From an uncultured Shewanella sp. (GTDB lineage: Bacteria; Pseudomonadota; Gammaproteobacteria; Enterobacterales; Shewanellaceae), in NCBI RefSeq assembly GCF_947501225.1, contig NZ_CANMUW010000009.1, positions 1 to 64,000 of the forward strand: a DNA stretch of 64,000 bases. Direction: 5' to 3'. The notes under the pieces were generated by a model. It did no database searches and was not told where the DNA came from. It worked only from the letters and a program-made list of their open reading frames with translations. Position 1 is the stretch's first letter. Each line of letters starts with the position of its first letter. Positions 55,821 to 64,000 of the stretch are shown here, piece after piece. The position numbers and the translations under genes were made by a program.

Positions 55821-56732
55821 CTACTCAAACGACTGCTTTAATAAGATGCTTATCTCTTTCTTAAAAAAATCCAATACAACTTTTACTCTGTGGGGAAGAT
55901 ATTCTCTGCTTGAAAACAGTGACCACATATAAATATCCGTTCCATAGTTCCCATCGAATAATAGTTTTAATTTTCCGGATTGAATCTGATCATTACACAT
56001 CTCTCTGGGCACCCAGGCGATACCTTGGCCGCTAATTGCTGCTGATATGCAAAGTTCATTACTCTCAGATTCCAGCGGGCCATTAACATTAATGCAACTG
56101 GAGTGGTTATCCTCAGTCCATAGCCAAACATGGCCGGGTTGAACTCCTTTCGAGGAGAGTAAGCAGGGATATTGACCTAGCTGTTTTGGATGTATCAATT
56201 CCGGGTGTTTGTCGATAAATTCCGGACTGGCCATAAACAGACGTTTCATTGTGGAAAGCTTATGCCCAACCATAGTGCTGTCCGGTGGATTATTATGGGA
56301 GACAAAGAAAACTAAATCTGCCTGGACCTCCATGGGATTTAGACGACTCTGGTAGGAGATGAACTTCAATTGTAACCCAGGATATTCTTGATAAAACTTA
56401 TTAAGCATGTCGTTACAGGTCAAGTTAATAAAATCCAATGGCGCTGCTATGGTAACGGTGCCGGAAGTATTTCCCTGGAGTTGACCTATGCTTAACTCCA
56501 GGGCCTCAATCTCTGAGAGGATCTTTTTACTTCTGTGTATCAACTCTATTCCTGCATCTGTGAGAGACAGGCTGCGGGTGGTTCGTTCGAATAAGCGTGT
56601 ACCAAGGTGCTGTTCGAGTTGAGCCACATGCCTGCACACCTTAGATACGGGAATATTCAATACTCGTGCAGCCCCGGTCAAACTGGAACATTCAGCAACA
56701 GTGTTGAATAGGGCTAGATCTTCCGTCTTCAT
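55821..56732 (-). CDS. LysR-family regulator beside rdhA
   Basis: A 303-residue LysR regulator: winged HTH at about 5-60 (LALFNTVAECSSLTGAARVLNIPVSKVCRHVAQLE) and a periplasmic-binding-protein-like effector domain at about 90-295. It is 126 bases upstream of the first rdhA on the same strand and divergent from the TPR-rdhA-rdhB-rdhC run, so it could control both. The effector is unknown. Confidence 0.86.
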   Translation of the reverse strand: MKTEDLALFNTVAECSSLTGAARVLNIPVSKVCRHVAQLEQHLGTRLFERTTRSLSLTDAGIELIHRSKKILSEIEALELSIGQLQGNTSGTVTIAAPLDFINLTCNDMLNKFYQEYPGLQLKFISYQSRLNPMEVQADLVFFVSHNNPPDSTMVGHKLSTMKRLFMASPEFIDKHPELIHPKQLGQYPCLLSSKGVQPGHVWLWTEDNHSSCINVNGPLESESNELCISAAISGQGIAWVPREMCNDQIQSGKLKLLFDGNYGTDIYMWSLFSSREYLPHRVKVVLDFFKKEISILLKQSFE

Positions 56733-56978
56733 TATTTACCGTAAATTCATAACCAAAAATTTGATGTTATCGGCTTAGCCTGTTAACAAAAAGGTTGAAA
56801 TGTGGCTGAAAAAGGTTGTTTTTGTCCTTTGCGCCAGAAGGTGAAGTAACGCAGGTTTTTAAGCGGGTAAACAGAAGTGTATTAAGGTGAGGATTATTTA
56901 ATATTTATCAGCTTAAAAATAATTGCACCATATTTATGTGAACCTCTTCCCCAATATTTAAATAAACGGATCTGCTTC
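56733..56978. other. Divergent intergenic region between LysR and the second dehalogenase unit
   Basis: AT-rich, about 250 bases, with no gene seen. It should hold the promoters for both directions. I found no clear FNR-type (TTGAT-N4-ATCAA) or CprK-type (TTAAT-N4-ATTAA) box. Confidence 0.4.
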
Positions 56979-57092
56979 ATGTTTTTACCAAATAGCTCAT
57001 TTCTACCATTTTTCGACAGAATTGAACCTTTTGCCCGTTACCGCTTTGATTATTATATTCAACGTAAGTTTCATTCAGTGGCTGGACGGTAA
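56979..57092 (+). CDS. 37-residue ORF abutting the TPR gene
   Basis: ATG to TAA encodes 37 residues starting MFLPNSSFLPFF, rich in aromatic and basic residues. The stop TAA directly precedes the ATG of the TPR gene, and the TPR gene has only a weak ribosome site of its own (GGACGG), so translational coupling is plausible. No family is recognised. Confidence 0.4.
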   Translation: MFLPNSSFLPFFDRIEPFARYRFDYYIQRKFHSVAGR

Positions 57093-58202
57093 ATGATTGA
57101 TGATAAATGGTTGGGCTTGCTCAATTTTATGCAGCAAGAAACCCATAGTTTTAAATGTGATAAGCCTATTCTAGATTCGCTGAATGATAGAGTGGGACTC
57201 CTTAAAAATCAATTCGGTAACGTTAGTAACATTAATAATCCTCAATTTATCGATTGGATAGAGCATGAAGCATTCAGTGCCGTGCTGAATGATATTTTCA
57301 AGGATGAACTCTTTAACAAAGATGAGCTAGATAAATTATTTAACGCGCTTTTTAAGGCTAAGCTTTTTCAGCTTGCACTAAGTCTAATCTCAAATAACAA
57401 GCCAATATTCTCAGCCGGTGATTTCGATATCAAAAGTGGGATGGTATTTCATCAGCTGGGGGAGCTGGACCAGGCTGAAAAAGCGTTTACTCAAGCCATT
57501 ACTCATTCTCCAGCTAATTATTTAGGCCATTTTCATCTGGGTTATCTCCACCTGGCTCGAGGTGATAATGAACAGGCGATTAACTATTTCACCGAATGTA
57601 CCAGACTCGCCCCTGAATTTGCCGGTGGTTTTCAAAACCTGGCCGGGTGTCAATATCAGGCTGGTGAATTTGAGTCATCAATTAAATCGTGTACGCGGGT
57701 ATATGAGATCAGTCCCACCCTAATAGCCTGCTATATCACCGCCATAAGTAGCTGCCTGGCACTTAAGCGACCAGTAGAAGCTAACAGCTGGTTAGAACGT
57801 GCAGAGGTAAATGAGGTTTATAACCCGGAACTGAGTCGATTGAGAGGCATTTGGGCACATCAAACTCAACAATATTCAGATGCAGTCAAAGCACTCAGTG
57901 AATACCTGAAAGTAAGGCCCGACGATATAGATGTGCTTGCCATTCGCGCGCAGGCACTGGCCGCAGCCAAACAGTGGGAACCTCTGCTCCCTGAACTCAA
58001 AATCTTGCTCGAACTCGATCCCCATGACGTCTGGGCGCTGGAACAGCTGTTTCTGGCAAATTACCACACCGAGCAGTGGCAGCAAGCCGGGGTGGCTATG
58101 TCTGCGCTGTCAAAGATGTCGACACAATTTAAACAAAAGTACCTTAGTCAAATGGATGAGATAAGAAAGAATCTAGCCATTGCGATGATGGATGTTGAAT
58201 AA
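57093..58202 (+). CDS. TPR-repeat protein upstream of the second rdhA
   Basis: A 369-residue cytoplasmic protein. Residues 1-105 are helical and unlike any family I recognise; residues 110-340 form about six tetratricopeptide repeats (for example LGHFHLGYLHLARGDNEQAINYFTECTRLAP). It lacks a signal peptide. It sits 37 bases before rdhA on the same strand. A folding or maturation role for RdhA, comparable to Tat-substrate chaperones, is possible but unproven. Confidence 0.75.
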   Translation: MIDDKWLGLLNFMQQETHSFKCDKPILDSLNDRVGLLKNQFGNVSNINNPQFIDWIEHEAFSAVLNDIFKDELFNKDELDKLFNALFKAKLFQLALSLISNNKPIFSAGDFDIKSGMVFHQLGELDQAEKAFTQAITHSPANYLGHFHLGYLHLARGDNEQAINYFTECTRLAPEFAGGFQNLAGCQYQAGEFESSIKSCTRVYEISPTLIACYITAISSCLALKRPVEANSWLERAEVNEVYNPELSRLRGIWAHQTQQYSDAVKALSEYLKVRPDDIDVLAIRAQALAAAKQWEPLLPELKILLELDPHDVWALEQLFLANYHTEQWQQAGVAMSALSKMSTQFKQKYLSQMDEIRKNLAIAMMDVE

Positions 58203-58239
58203 AAACAGTAGATAACGATGTAAAAGTCAGAGGTTAGTA

Positions 58240-59760
58240 ATGAAAGATGATACACAGTTAGAAGATGAGGCGACCAGTTATTCTCGCCGAAACTTCCTTA
58301 AGTTAGGTGGTATTGCTGCTGCCACCGCCACAGTCGGTACCGGGGCTGGTGCCGGATTTGTTCTCGGCAGAGATCCCGATGCGAATATCGGTTGGGGACG
58401 AACCGAGGCTGGTAAGGATATGTATTTCAACCGTGAGGCATTTGAGGTGGACTTTCCACCGACGATGGAGGTGGTTGGCAAAATAGAACGCCCGGAGTGG
58501 GAAGACTACCTGTTCAATCGCGCATTTAGTCTGGTTAAGTCGATTAAAGGGGGCTGGGTTCCAACAGATGACTGGAGAGAGATCCCGGATCTCAGGGTGA
58601 GAGAATATTACGCTAAATACCCGAAACGTTGGGAAGAGATGTTGTTGTCATTCAGCGAAAAAGTGAAGCATGACAAAAATATCGAAAAGCACCGTGATCG
58701 CTTTGCACTTGCCTGGGCATATTCAGGCGCATACAGCAAAGGTTTGCATGCGGATTTTCCGCCCGAGCCAACAGAGCATCCGGATATCGACGATTTTAAG
58801 TGGGTGCAACGTGAGCCGAAAGAGTTTAAGTCCCCTAAACATGCCTCTAAGTTGATAAAACAGATGGCATTTAAGTTTGGTATGAGCCTGGTTGGCATCA
58901 CCAAGCTGGACTCAAATTTCGTATTTAAAAATATGATGCGGGGCATGCCTGAATGGGGAGATGAGATACCAAAGCACTGGAAGAATGTCATCGTTTTTGG
59001 TGTGCCGATGAACTGGGATCCTATGTATGCCGCCGTGGGATATTCAACCTCCTATGACGCCTATTATCGCGCCAAAATGGCATCAGGATTAATGGCTGCC
59101 TATCTAGGTGAACTTGGGTATGCTGCGCGTCCTCAGTTTCCGGGTAACAGCTATGAGGTGATTATGCCACCTCTGGCCATGCTTGCCGGGCTGGGGGAGT
59201 CGACCCGAAACGGTATCTTGATGACACCGGAAGTTGGACCCAACATCCGACTCGCTGCTGTGATAACAAACTTAGATCTGGAGCACGATAAGCCGATCGA
59301 TCTCAATATGAAGCACTTCTGCGAAAGCTGCAAAATATGTGCAGATGCCTGTCCGAGCGGTTCCATCAGCAAATCAGATAAGCCCGATGATGTGGTTCGC
59401 GGTATACGTAAGTATGAGTTTAACCAGGATGGGTGTTGGAGGTTCTGGAATCAGGGACCAACGCCGAGTGGACTGGGCTGTCGTGTCTGTATCGCCGTGT
59501 GTCCTTATACGAGGAAAAATAACTGGATCCACGCGCTGGTTAAGCAAGCCGAGCCAAGAGACCCGACCGGGGTGACGCGAAATGCATTATTGGCTATGCA
59601 GCATAACTTCTTCTATTACCCGGATGCTGAGTCGTTTCATCCTGAATGGAGTGGCGGTAATTTCGCCAGTTATCACCAGCCACCCGAATGGATGAGAAGT
59701 GAAGAGTATCTGAAGGTCGAGAAGACCTGGGAATATGACGGCAACTGGGAGGGTTTCTAA
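58240..59760 (+). CDS. rdhA: Reductive dehalogenase catalytic subunit (second copy)
   Basis: A 506-residue RdhA with Tat signal SRRNFLKLGG (Arg 16-17) and hydrophobic stretch to about residue 42. The [4Fe-4S] motifs are CESCKICADACP (Cys 361, 364, 367, 371) and Cys 399 with CRVCIAVCP (Cys 414, 417, 421). The size and layout match the PceA-type respiratory enzymes that reduce chlorinated ethenes, but the substrate cannot be read. It differs clearly from the first copy, so the two are not a recent duplicate. It shares its last base with rdhB. Confidence 0.93.
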   Translation: MKDDTQLEDEATSYSRRNFLKLGGIAAATATVGTGAGAGFVLGRDPDANIGWGRTEAGKDMYFNREAFEVDFPPTMEVVGKIERPEWEDYLFNRAFSLVKSIKGGWVPTDDWREIPDLRVREYYAKYPKRWEEMLLSFSEKVKHDKNIEKHRDRFALAWAYSGAYSKGLHADFPPEPTEHPDIDDFKWVQREPKEFKSPKHASKLIKQMAFKFGMSLVGITKLDSNFVFKNMMRGMPEWGDEIPKHWKNVIVFGVPMNWDPMYAAVGYSTSYDAYYRAKMASGLMAAYLGELGYAARPQFPGNSYEVIMPPLAMLAGLGESTRNGILMTPEVGPNIRLAAVITNLDLEHDKPIDLNMKHFCESCKICADACPSGSISKSDKPDDVVRGIRKYEFNQDGCWRFWNQGPTPSGLGCRVCIAVCPYTRKNNWIHALVKQAEPRDPTGVTRNALLAMQHNFFYYPDAESFHPEWSGGNFASYHQPPEWMRSEEYLKVEKTWEYDGNWEGF

Positions 59761-60068
59761 TGTTTCCTCAATCAACGTTATTGGATCCACTGTTTTGGAT
59801 GGTGTTAGGCGCAATTCAGGTCCTGGTGTTTGCCGGTGCGGGGCAGTGGGCTAAAGAGTACCACCTGGGTATGAATTGGTGGAAATGGTTAGTTGTTGGT
59901 TTCTGGTGGCTGAGTTTTATCTTGACCGTCGCCGGAGCATTCACTCTGCTCGGCGAAAATGAAGGCAACGCCGGCTGGTATGTTCTGGGCTTTGTCGGTA
60001 CCGCTTTGGTGATTGGCGCTGCCGTGATCTACAAGGTTCTGCTGCATTTGAAACCTAAGCATCAATGA
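59760..60068 (+). CDS. rdhB: Reductive dehalogenase membrane anchor, RdhB type
   Basis: A 102-residue membrane protein with three hydrophobic segments (about 8-27, 42-63, 70-93) and a WWKWLVVGFWWLSF stretch, the size and topology of PceB. The ATG uses the last base of the rdhA stop codon (TAATG), so the two are translationally coupled. Confidence 0.85.
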   Translation: MFPQSTLLDPLFWMVLGAIQVLVFAGAGQWAKEYHLGMNWWKWLVVGFWWLSFILTVAGAFTLLGENEGNAGWYVLGFVGTALVIGAAVIYKVLLHLKPKHQ

Positions 60069-60098
60069 ATCGCTGTTAACCGGCAATAGTTAAACGAA

Positions 60099-60122
60099 GC
60101 CCTGAGCCTGGTATCAGGGCTT
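60099..60122 (+). promoter_or_regulatory. GC-rich hairpin between rdhB and rdhC
   Basis: AGCCCTGA and TCAGGGCT form a perfect 8-bp stem with an eight-base loop, followed by only two Ts before the ribosome site of rdhC. It is probably a partial terminator or an RNA-stability element that lowers rdhC relative to rdhAB. Confidence 0.6.
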
Positions 60123-60133
60123 TGAGAGGTGTT

Positions 60134-61303
60134 ATGTATAGTAAGAGACGTGCCGATTGGCTAAAAAAGATAGCCAGCCTGATCTCCATCGGATTAATGC
60201 TGTTGGCCTGGGTCGCTGGGGGTGTTCGAATAGCGGATAACCAACAGGAGATGGTTAACCAACTACTCATCGAAGGCGATAGCTTAAAAGAGATCCATAC
60301 CACTCTGTTTTTGGGAGCGGCTGACGCTCAAGTGAGTCCGGTCGAATTTATTGGGTTAGGCAGCGGAGTAGGGTATGGCGGCAGAACAGAGGTTGGCCTG
60401 ACGGTATCACCGCAGGGTGAAATTCAACGCTTAGCGGTCATATCATCTAAAGATACCAGCTCATATTTAGACAAGGTGCTTCAATCCGGTTTGATGGAGT
60501 CGGTGCTTGGGAAAAATGTTGAGGAGCCGCTGCACATAGACGCGGTGAGCGGGGCGACTGTATCGAGCAATGCACTGTCACAGGCAGTGGAACTGGCGGC
60601 AGATTCGGTGAGAATCGAGCTTTTTGGCTTTAGTCTGGTTGAGGATAAACCTGCTATGGCTCATTTTCGTTGGCTCGATGGGATGGCCATAGTGATGTTT
60701 GTTATGGCTGTGTGGGTGAACAAGAGCCGTCACCGGAAAAAGTTCTTGTTCAATTGGGTACTCTTGCTTACCTCAATGTGTCTATTTGGCTTTTTCTCCT
60801 CCAGTCTGGTCTCGTCTTCGACTATGGGGATACTGATTTCAGGGACCTGGATGACGGGCCTGGGAAGCTATACCTCATTGATATTACTCTCACTGGTGCT
60901 CTTATATATTATCGTGAGCAATAGAAATGTTTACTGTTCCACCTTGTGCCCATTCGGTGCGACTCAGGAGTGTTTAGCTAAGCTTGGAAATGCAAAAACA
61001 ACCAGCCTGAATCACCCGTTTTTTGAGTGGTTTCCCAGAATGCTGTTACTGACAACTTTATGTTTAGGCCTCTATTTCAGAAACCCGGCATCATTTTCCT
61101 ATGAACCGTTCGGCATCATGTTCGGAATGATAGGCTCCCTATACCTCTTCGTTTTAACGGCGGCAACGGTGATCACCTCCTTAGTCGTCAAGCGGCCCTG
61201 GTGCAGAACTATATGTCCGATGAACCCGGTGACTGATTTTGTCAGGTTTAACAGGCAATGGATTAAGTCGATATCAAACAGACGCCGTGGCAAGCGTAAC
61301 TAA
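60134..61303 (+). CDS. rdhC: RdhC/NosR-like membrane flavoprotein
   Basis: A 389-residue inner-membrane protein. After a first membrane helix (about 14-32) comes a periplasmic FMN-binding domain with the flavinylation motif SGATVSS (Thr near residue 142), then about five membrane helices and two short cysteine motifs CSTLCPFG and CRTICPMNP, as in NosR/NqrC-type proteins and RdhC/PceC. A role in electron transfer from quinols toward RdhA is inferred. GAGGTGTT precedes ATG 60134; the upstream TTG at 60122 is less likely. Confidence 0.86.
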   Translation: MYSKRRADWLKKIASLISIGLMLLAWVAGGVRIADNQQEMVNQLLIEGDSLKEIHTTLFLGAADAQVSPVEFIGLGSGVGYGGRTEVGLTVSPQGEIQRLAVISSKDTSSYLDKVLQSGLMESVLGKNVEEPLHIDAVSGATVSSNALSQAVELAADSVRIELFGFSLVEDKPAMAHFRWLDGMAIVMFVMAVWVNKSRHRKKFLFNWVLLLTSMCLFGFFSSSLVSSSTMGILISGTWMTGLGSYTSLILLSLVLLYIIVSNRNVYCSTLCPFGATQECLAKLGNAKTTSLNHPFFEWFPRMLLLTTLCLGLYFRNPASFSYEPFGIMFGMIGSLYLFVLTAATVITSLVVKRPWCRTICPMNPVTDFVRFNRQWIKSISNRRRGKRN

Positions 61304-61348
61304 GCAGCTCGACACATGGGTCAATTGGAAACCTGAAGGTAGATTTTT

Positions 61349-61567
61349 ATGAGAAAGAAATTTTTATTCGCTTTTTACATCCTGTCGTCATTGATTGTCT
61401 GTTCTCACCTTGCAGTCAGGGTCAATCTGATATCAGACTTTCGCACAAGTAACACACCACTGTTCGTCGTCTCTCACTCTACCTCCTCTGATACGGAGCT
61501 GGTGCCGGTTAAGGAGACTATCGATTATAGAGAGTGGGCTGAAAAGTTTGAAGAGCAGACCAAGTGA
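61349..61567 (+). CDS. Small signal-anchored hypothetical protein
   Basis: A 72-residue protein with one N-terminal membrane helix (about 5-25) and a hydrophilic acidic tail predicted to be periplasmic. It follows rdhC by 45 bases and precedes an AraC gene by 67. No family is recognised. It may be an accessory subunit of the dehalogenase complex. Confidence 0.55.
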   Translation: MRKKFLFAFYILSSLIVCSHLAVRVNLISDFRTSNTPLFVVSHSTSSDTELVPVKETIDYREWAEKFEEQTK

Positions 61568-61634
61568 GTCATCGTTTAGGTGGTAACTTAATCCTGGTCT
61601 GCACTTCATACAACCAGAGCCGGATGGAGCAGTA

Positions 61635-62510
61635 ATGAGTGAAGATATGATATTTGGCGTCGAGTTTCCCAGATCTAAAGCGGATTTCGACTTTGCAATG
61701 CATACCATGCAGGAGTTTTACAGTAACTATGAAAGGGGCCTGTTTACCGATCCTCACCGCCTTTTTTTTAACGCGATCATCTATATCAGCCATGGACATG
61801 GCAGGCACTTTATCGACCATCAGGTATGCCATATAAAACCGGGGACACTTCTTTTTGTCTCAAAATATCAGGCGCATAGATTTGATTACAATCCCGATAT
61901 CCGCGGCTATATCATTCCATTTTGCGATAATATCTTATTTTATGGAGAGGAGGATCCCTACAAGAGCAGGATCAGATCGGCTTTTGAAGATATCAACTTC
62001 ATACATGAAGATGAGGATAGCTGTGGTTTTTTCTTCGAGCAGTTATGGACCGAGTACAAGAAGCTGCACTGCAAGCTGACGGAAGAGGTGATACGCAACG
62101 CTCTGAGAACCCTGGTGTTAAAAACCTTGGTTCGCCGGCATCAATCCAGTTTAGATTCTAATCATCAGACAAATTATTCGGCCGATTATTGTAAGTTTCA
62201 TAAACTGATTAAGACGCACTTTGTCTATACCCGTACCCTTGAAAAATATGCGGGTATGATGGGACTGACTACCAAAAAGTTGAATCAGATAGCCAGAGAG
62301 AATACCGGTAAATCGGGAAAGGAGCTCATAGACTCATATGCGATGTTAGAGTCTAAAAGGTTGTTAGCCTATAGTCAGGAACCTATCTCATCGATTGCAC
62401 TGAAGTTAGGTTTCAGTGAGCCCACCAATCTGACAAAATTTTTTAAGAAGCATAGCGGACTCACCCCTAAAGAATTTCGTAATCTGTGTCTCTACCATGG
62501 CAATAAGTAA
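61635..62510 (+). CDS. AraC-family regulator (right flank of the dehalogenase region)
   Basis: A 291-residue regulator with a cupin-like N-terminal half (IIYISHGHGRHFIDHQ, LFVSKYQAHRFDY) and C-terminal AraC HTH domain (about 190-285; EPISSIALKLGFSEPTNLTKFFKKHSGLTPKEFR). It is a paralogue of the protein at 51270-52172. GGAG precedes the ATG. It is probably transcribed with the dehalogenase genes. Confidence 0.85.
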   Translation: MSEDMIFGVEFPRSKADFDFAMHTMQEFYSNYERGLFTDPHRLFFNAIIYISHGHGRHFIDHQVCHIKPGTLLFVSKYQAHRFDYNPDIRGYIIPFCDNILFYGEEDPYKSRIRSAFEDINFIHEDEDSCGFFFEQLWTEYKKLHCKLTEEVIRNALRTLVLKTLVRRHQSSLDSNHQTNYSADYCKFHKLIKTHFVYTRTLEKYAGMMGLTTKKLNQIARENTGKSGKELIDSYAMLESKRLLAYSQEPISSIALKLGFSEPTNLTKFFKKHSGLTPKEFRNLCLYHGNK

Positions 62511-62567
62511 CGCTGGGTTGGGATACCGGCTTTGGTCGTGATTAAACGGTGTGCATATATTTAACGG

Positions 62568-63320
62568 TTAAAGACTATGGTTTAAATGCTTTCTTAAAAT
62601 AGCTTCGATGCTCCCCTCAGCCCTTAGTTTGTCGGCAGCCGAGCGTACACGGTCGACGGGAAACGCTTTACTCTGTGATTGAACTTTGGGGATCTGTAAC
62701 CAGGCTTCAATTTTTTTCATGCTATATCCGGGGAACTCGAAGGCGTCCTGTAAACCCAATTTATGGCTCTCATAAAGAGCCGTAGTATCTATGGTCAGAA
62801 AGGCACTGATCCTGTGTGAGTTCAGCATTTTTAAACCCTGACTGAAATCATTTATCTTGTGCATCACAAGCCGGTCGTCATTCAGCATCCCGGGGCAGAA
62901 GTTAGTGCCTCTGAGGTAGCCAATATTCTTAATTTTCTCCGTGTTGTATATATCATCACGCTTTTTGAGTCTATCTCCCTTGCGTGTTAACAAAATGACA
63001 TTTTGCACAAACAGCTTAGCCACATACTCCACCTTATCATCGTTGTCGGCGTTTCTGCTGAATATTGCAAAATCCACCTCACCACTTTTGGTGTAATTAA
63101 CGACTCTGGAGTAGGGCAGTAAGGTGATATCTATCTCTATGCCGGCTTCATCTGCTATGGCCGTTACGACTTCCGGGATAATGCCCTTGATGGTCTGGTT
63201 TTCAATGTAGCCGAATGGCTCATACTCGATGGAAGCGAATGAGTAGGTCTCTGCGTTGGAGTAGATGCAAAAGAGGAGAGCTGATAGCAATGTCAGACAC
63301 CTGGTTCGCAAGTTCTTCAT
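62568..63320 (-). CDS. Periplasmic solute-binding protein (SBP_bac_3 type)
   Basis: A 250-residue secreted protein: signal peptide from ATG 63320 (GGAAG upstream) cleaved near SNA, then an amino-acid-type binding domain (SFASIEYEPFGYIENQTIKGIIPEVV, VDFAIFSR). No membrane or ATPase partner is adjacent, so it may be a sensor or orphan binding protein. Convergent with the AraC gene. An in-frame start at 63365 would add 15 residues. Confidence 0.78.
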   Translation of the reverse strand: MKNLRTRCLTLLSALLFCIYSNAETYSFASIEYEPFGYIENQTIKGIIPEVVTAIADEAGIEIDITLLPYSRVVNYTKSGEVDFAIFSRNADNDDKVEYVAKLFVQNVILLTRKGDRLKKRDDIYNTEKIKNIGYLRGTNFCPGMLNDDRLVMHKINDFSQGLKMLNSHRISAFLTIDTTALYESHKLGLQDAFEFPGYSMKKIEAWLQIPKVQSQSKAFPVDRVRSAADKLRAEGSIEAILRKHLNHSL

Positions 63321-63542
63321 TCTTTTGCTTCCATTGCCACGGGTCGGTGTGAGTAAGTATAGCAAGGATAATTAGCGTGATTATCATCCTGACAATGGCA
63401 TACTCATGGCGTCCAATCAGGCAAAATCCAGATAAACACTGTGAATTATCCCATATCTTGTGCTCAGGTTTCGGTGATAAAATTAACTGCCAATATTAGG
63501 ATAATCTCCAGCCTCCATCGTTCAGGATTCGATCTATTAAGC

Positions 63543-64000
63543 ATGAAAATACTCTTTTGTCGTCACGGTGAAACTCAGTGGAATACAGAGGGCAAACTAC
63601 AGGGTCATCTGGATAGTGGTTTAACTGTCAAAGGGGAGTCCCAGGCGCGGCGCTTAGGAGAGCAATTGGCACTTCATCAACCCGATTTAATATTAAGCAG
63701 CGATCTGGGTCGTGCTATGGCGACGGCAAAGCTAGCCAATCATAGCTTAAATATCCCCATCGAATCGTCGTCCCTATTGCGTGAGCGTTGCTTTGGCGAG
63801 TTACAGGGACAAGATTATCGTGAGTCTCAGCATTTATGGGAGGCTTACGAACGACGCTTCGTCAGCAATGAGGTGGATATAAATGGGGCTGAATCAGCGA
63901 CCGATGTGTTGAGCAGAGTGAAACAGTTCTTGCGCGGATTATCGAGTACAGATGTGAAAACCTTGGTGGTTATTGGCCATGGGGAGTGGTTACGCGTCAT
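63543..64000 (+). CDS. Histidine phosphatase family protein, truncated by the window end
   Basis: The frame from ATG 63543 stays open to the window end, covering 152 codons. LFCRHGETQWN with the catalytic RHG motif, GHLDSGLTVKG, SSDLGRAMATA and VIGHGEWLRV are typical of phosphoglycerate-mutase-like histidine phosphatases such as GpmB/CobC (alpha-ribazole phosphatase). A CobC-type role in B12 assembly is tempting given the neighbours, but the sequence does not prove it. Confidence 0.85.
   Translation, partial: MKILFCRHGETQWNTEGKLQGHLDSGLTVKGESQARRLGEQLALHQPDLILSSDLGRAMATAKLANHSLNIPIESSSLLRERCFGELQGQDYRESQHLWEAYERRFVSNEVDINGAESATDVLSRVKQFLRGLSSTDVKTLVVIGHGEWLRV

Noticed and set aside
54270..59760. 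Epoxyqueuosine reductase (QueG) as an alternative for the RdhA-like genes
   Set aside because: QueG is cytoplasmic and lacks a Tat signal and anchor partner; both genes here have Tat signals and adjacent RdhB-like genes.

Overview
The window is chromosomal DNA from a marine gammaproteobacterium, almost certainly Shewanella. The evidence is the HexR-controlled zwf-pgl-edd-eda block divergent from hexR-pykA, the psrA-fadE pair, the VC2046/SO_3500-type and DUF406 small proteins, and an SmrA homologue. Two reductive dehalogenase genes next to a complete-looking corrinoid block point to the S. sediminis type of organohalide-reducing Shewanella. That species call is inference; no database was searched.

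Region 1 (1-33.9 kb) is mostly core genome. It holds two tandem tRNA-Tyr genes, c-di-GMP enzymes, an M2 peptidase, a pair of FAD oxidoreductases, a DASS transporter, and psrA-fadE behind two PsrA-like boxes. The Entner-Doudoroff/pyruvate kinase regulon follows with HexR-like boxes, then ecotin, a DmeF-type metal exporter with a MarR regulator and candidate operators, a GGDEF protein, a Pat-type acetyltransferase and a YegS-type kinase.

Region 2 (34.1-51.1 kb) is the corrinoid region. A first B12 riboswitch precedes a tightly overlapped 12-gene operon for oxygen-independent cobalamin synthesis: cbiD, C, ET, L, G fused to a ferredoxin domain, a precorrin-2 dehydrogenase-like gene, cbiK, H, F, cobA-hemD, cbiB and cobD. 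A luxR-type gene, an array of a 10-bp repeat and a vestige of a second luxR copy come next. A second B12 riboswitch then precedes a NikKMLQO-type ECF metal transporter, presumably for cobalt. The two riboswitch leaders share an upstream 18-bp palindrome at nearly the same distance from a -10-like hexamer, and a similar downstream fold.

Region 3 (51.2-63.3 kb) is the organohalide region. Two AraC-type regulators bracket an aromatic-type outer-membrane protein, an rdhA-rdhB pair with a LysR regulator on the minus strand, and a divergent run of a 37-codon ORF, a TPR protein, rdhA, rdhB, an rdhC/NosR-like flavoprotein and a small membrane protein. RdhA enzymes need a corrinoid, so regions 2 and 3 make biochemical sense together: cobalt uptake, corrinoid synthesis, then corrinoid/Fe-S reductases delivered by Tat to the periplasm with membrane anchors and a membrane flavoprotein. 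A periplasmic binding protein and a truncated histidine phosphatase close the window. I saw no transposase, integrase, prophage or CRISPR array.
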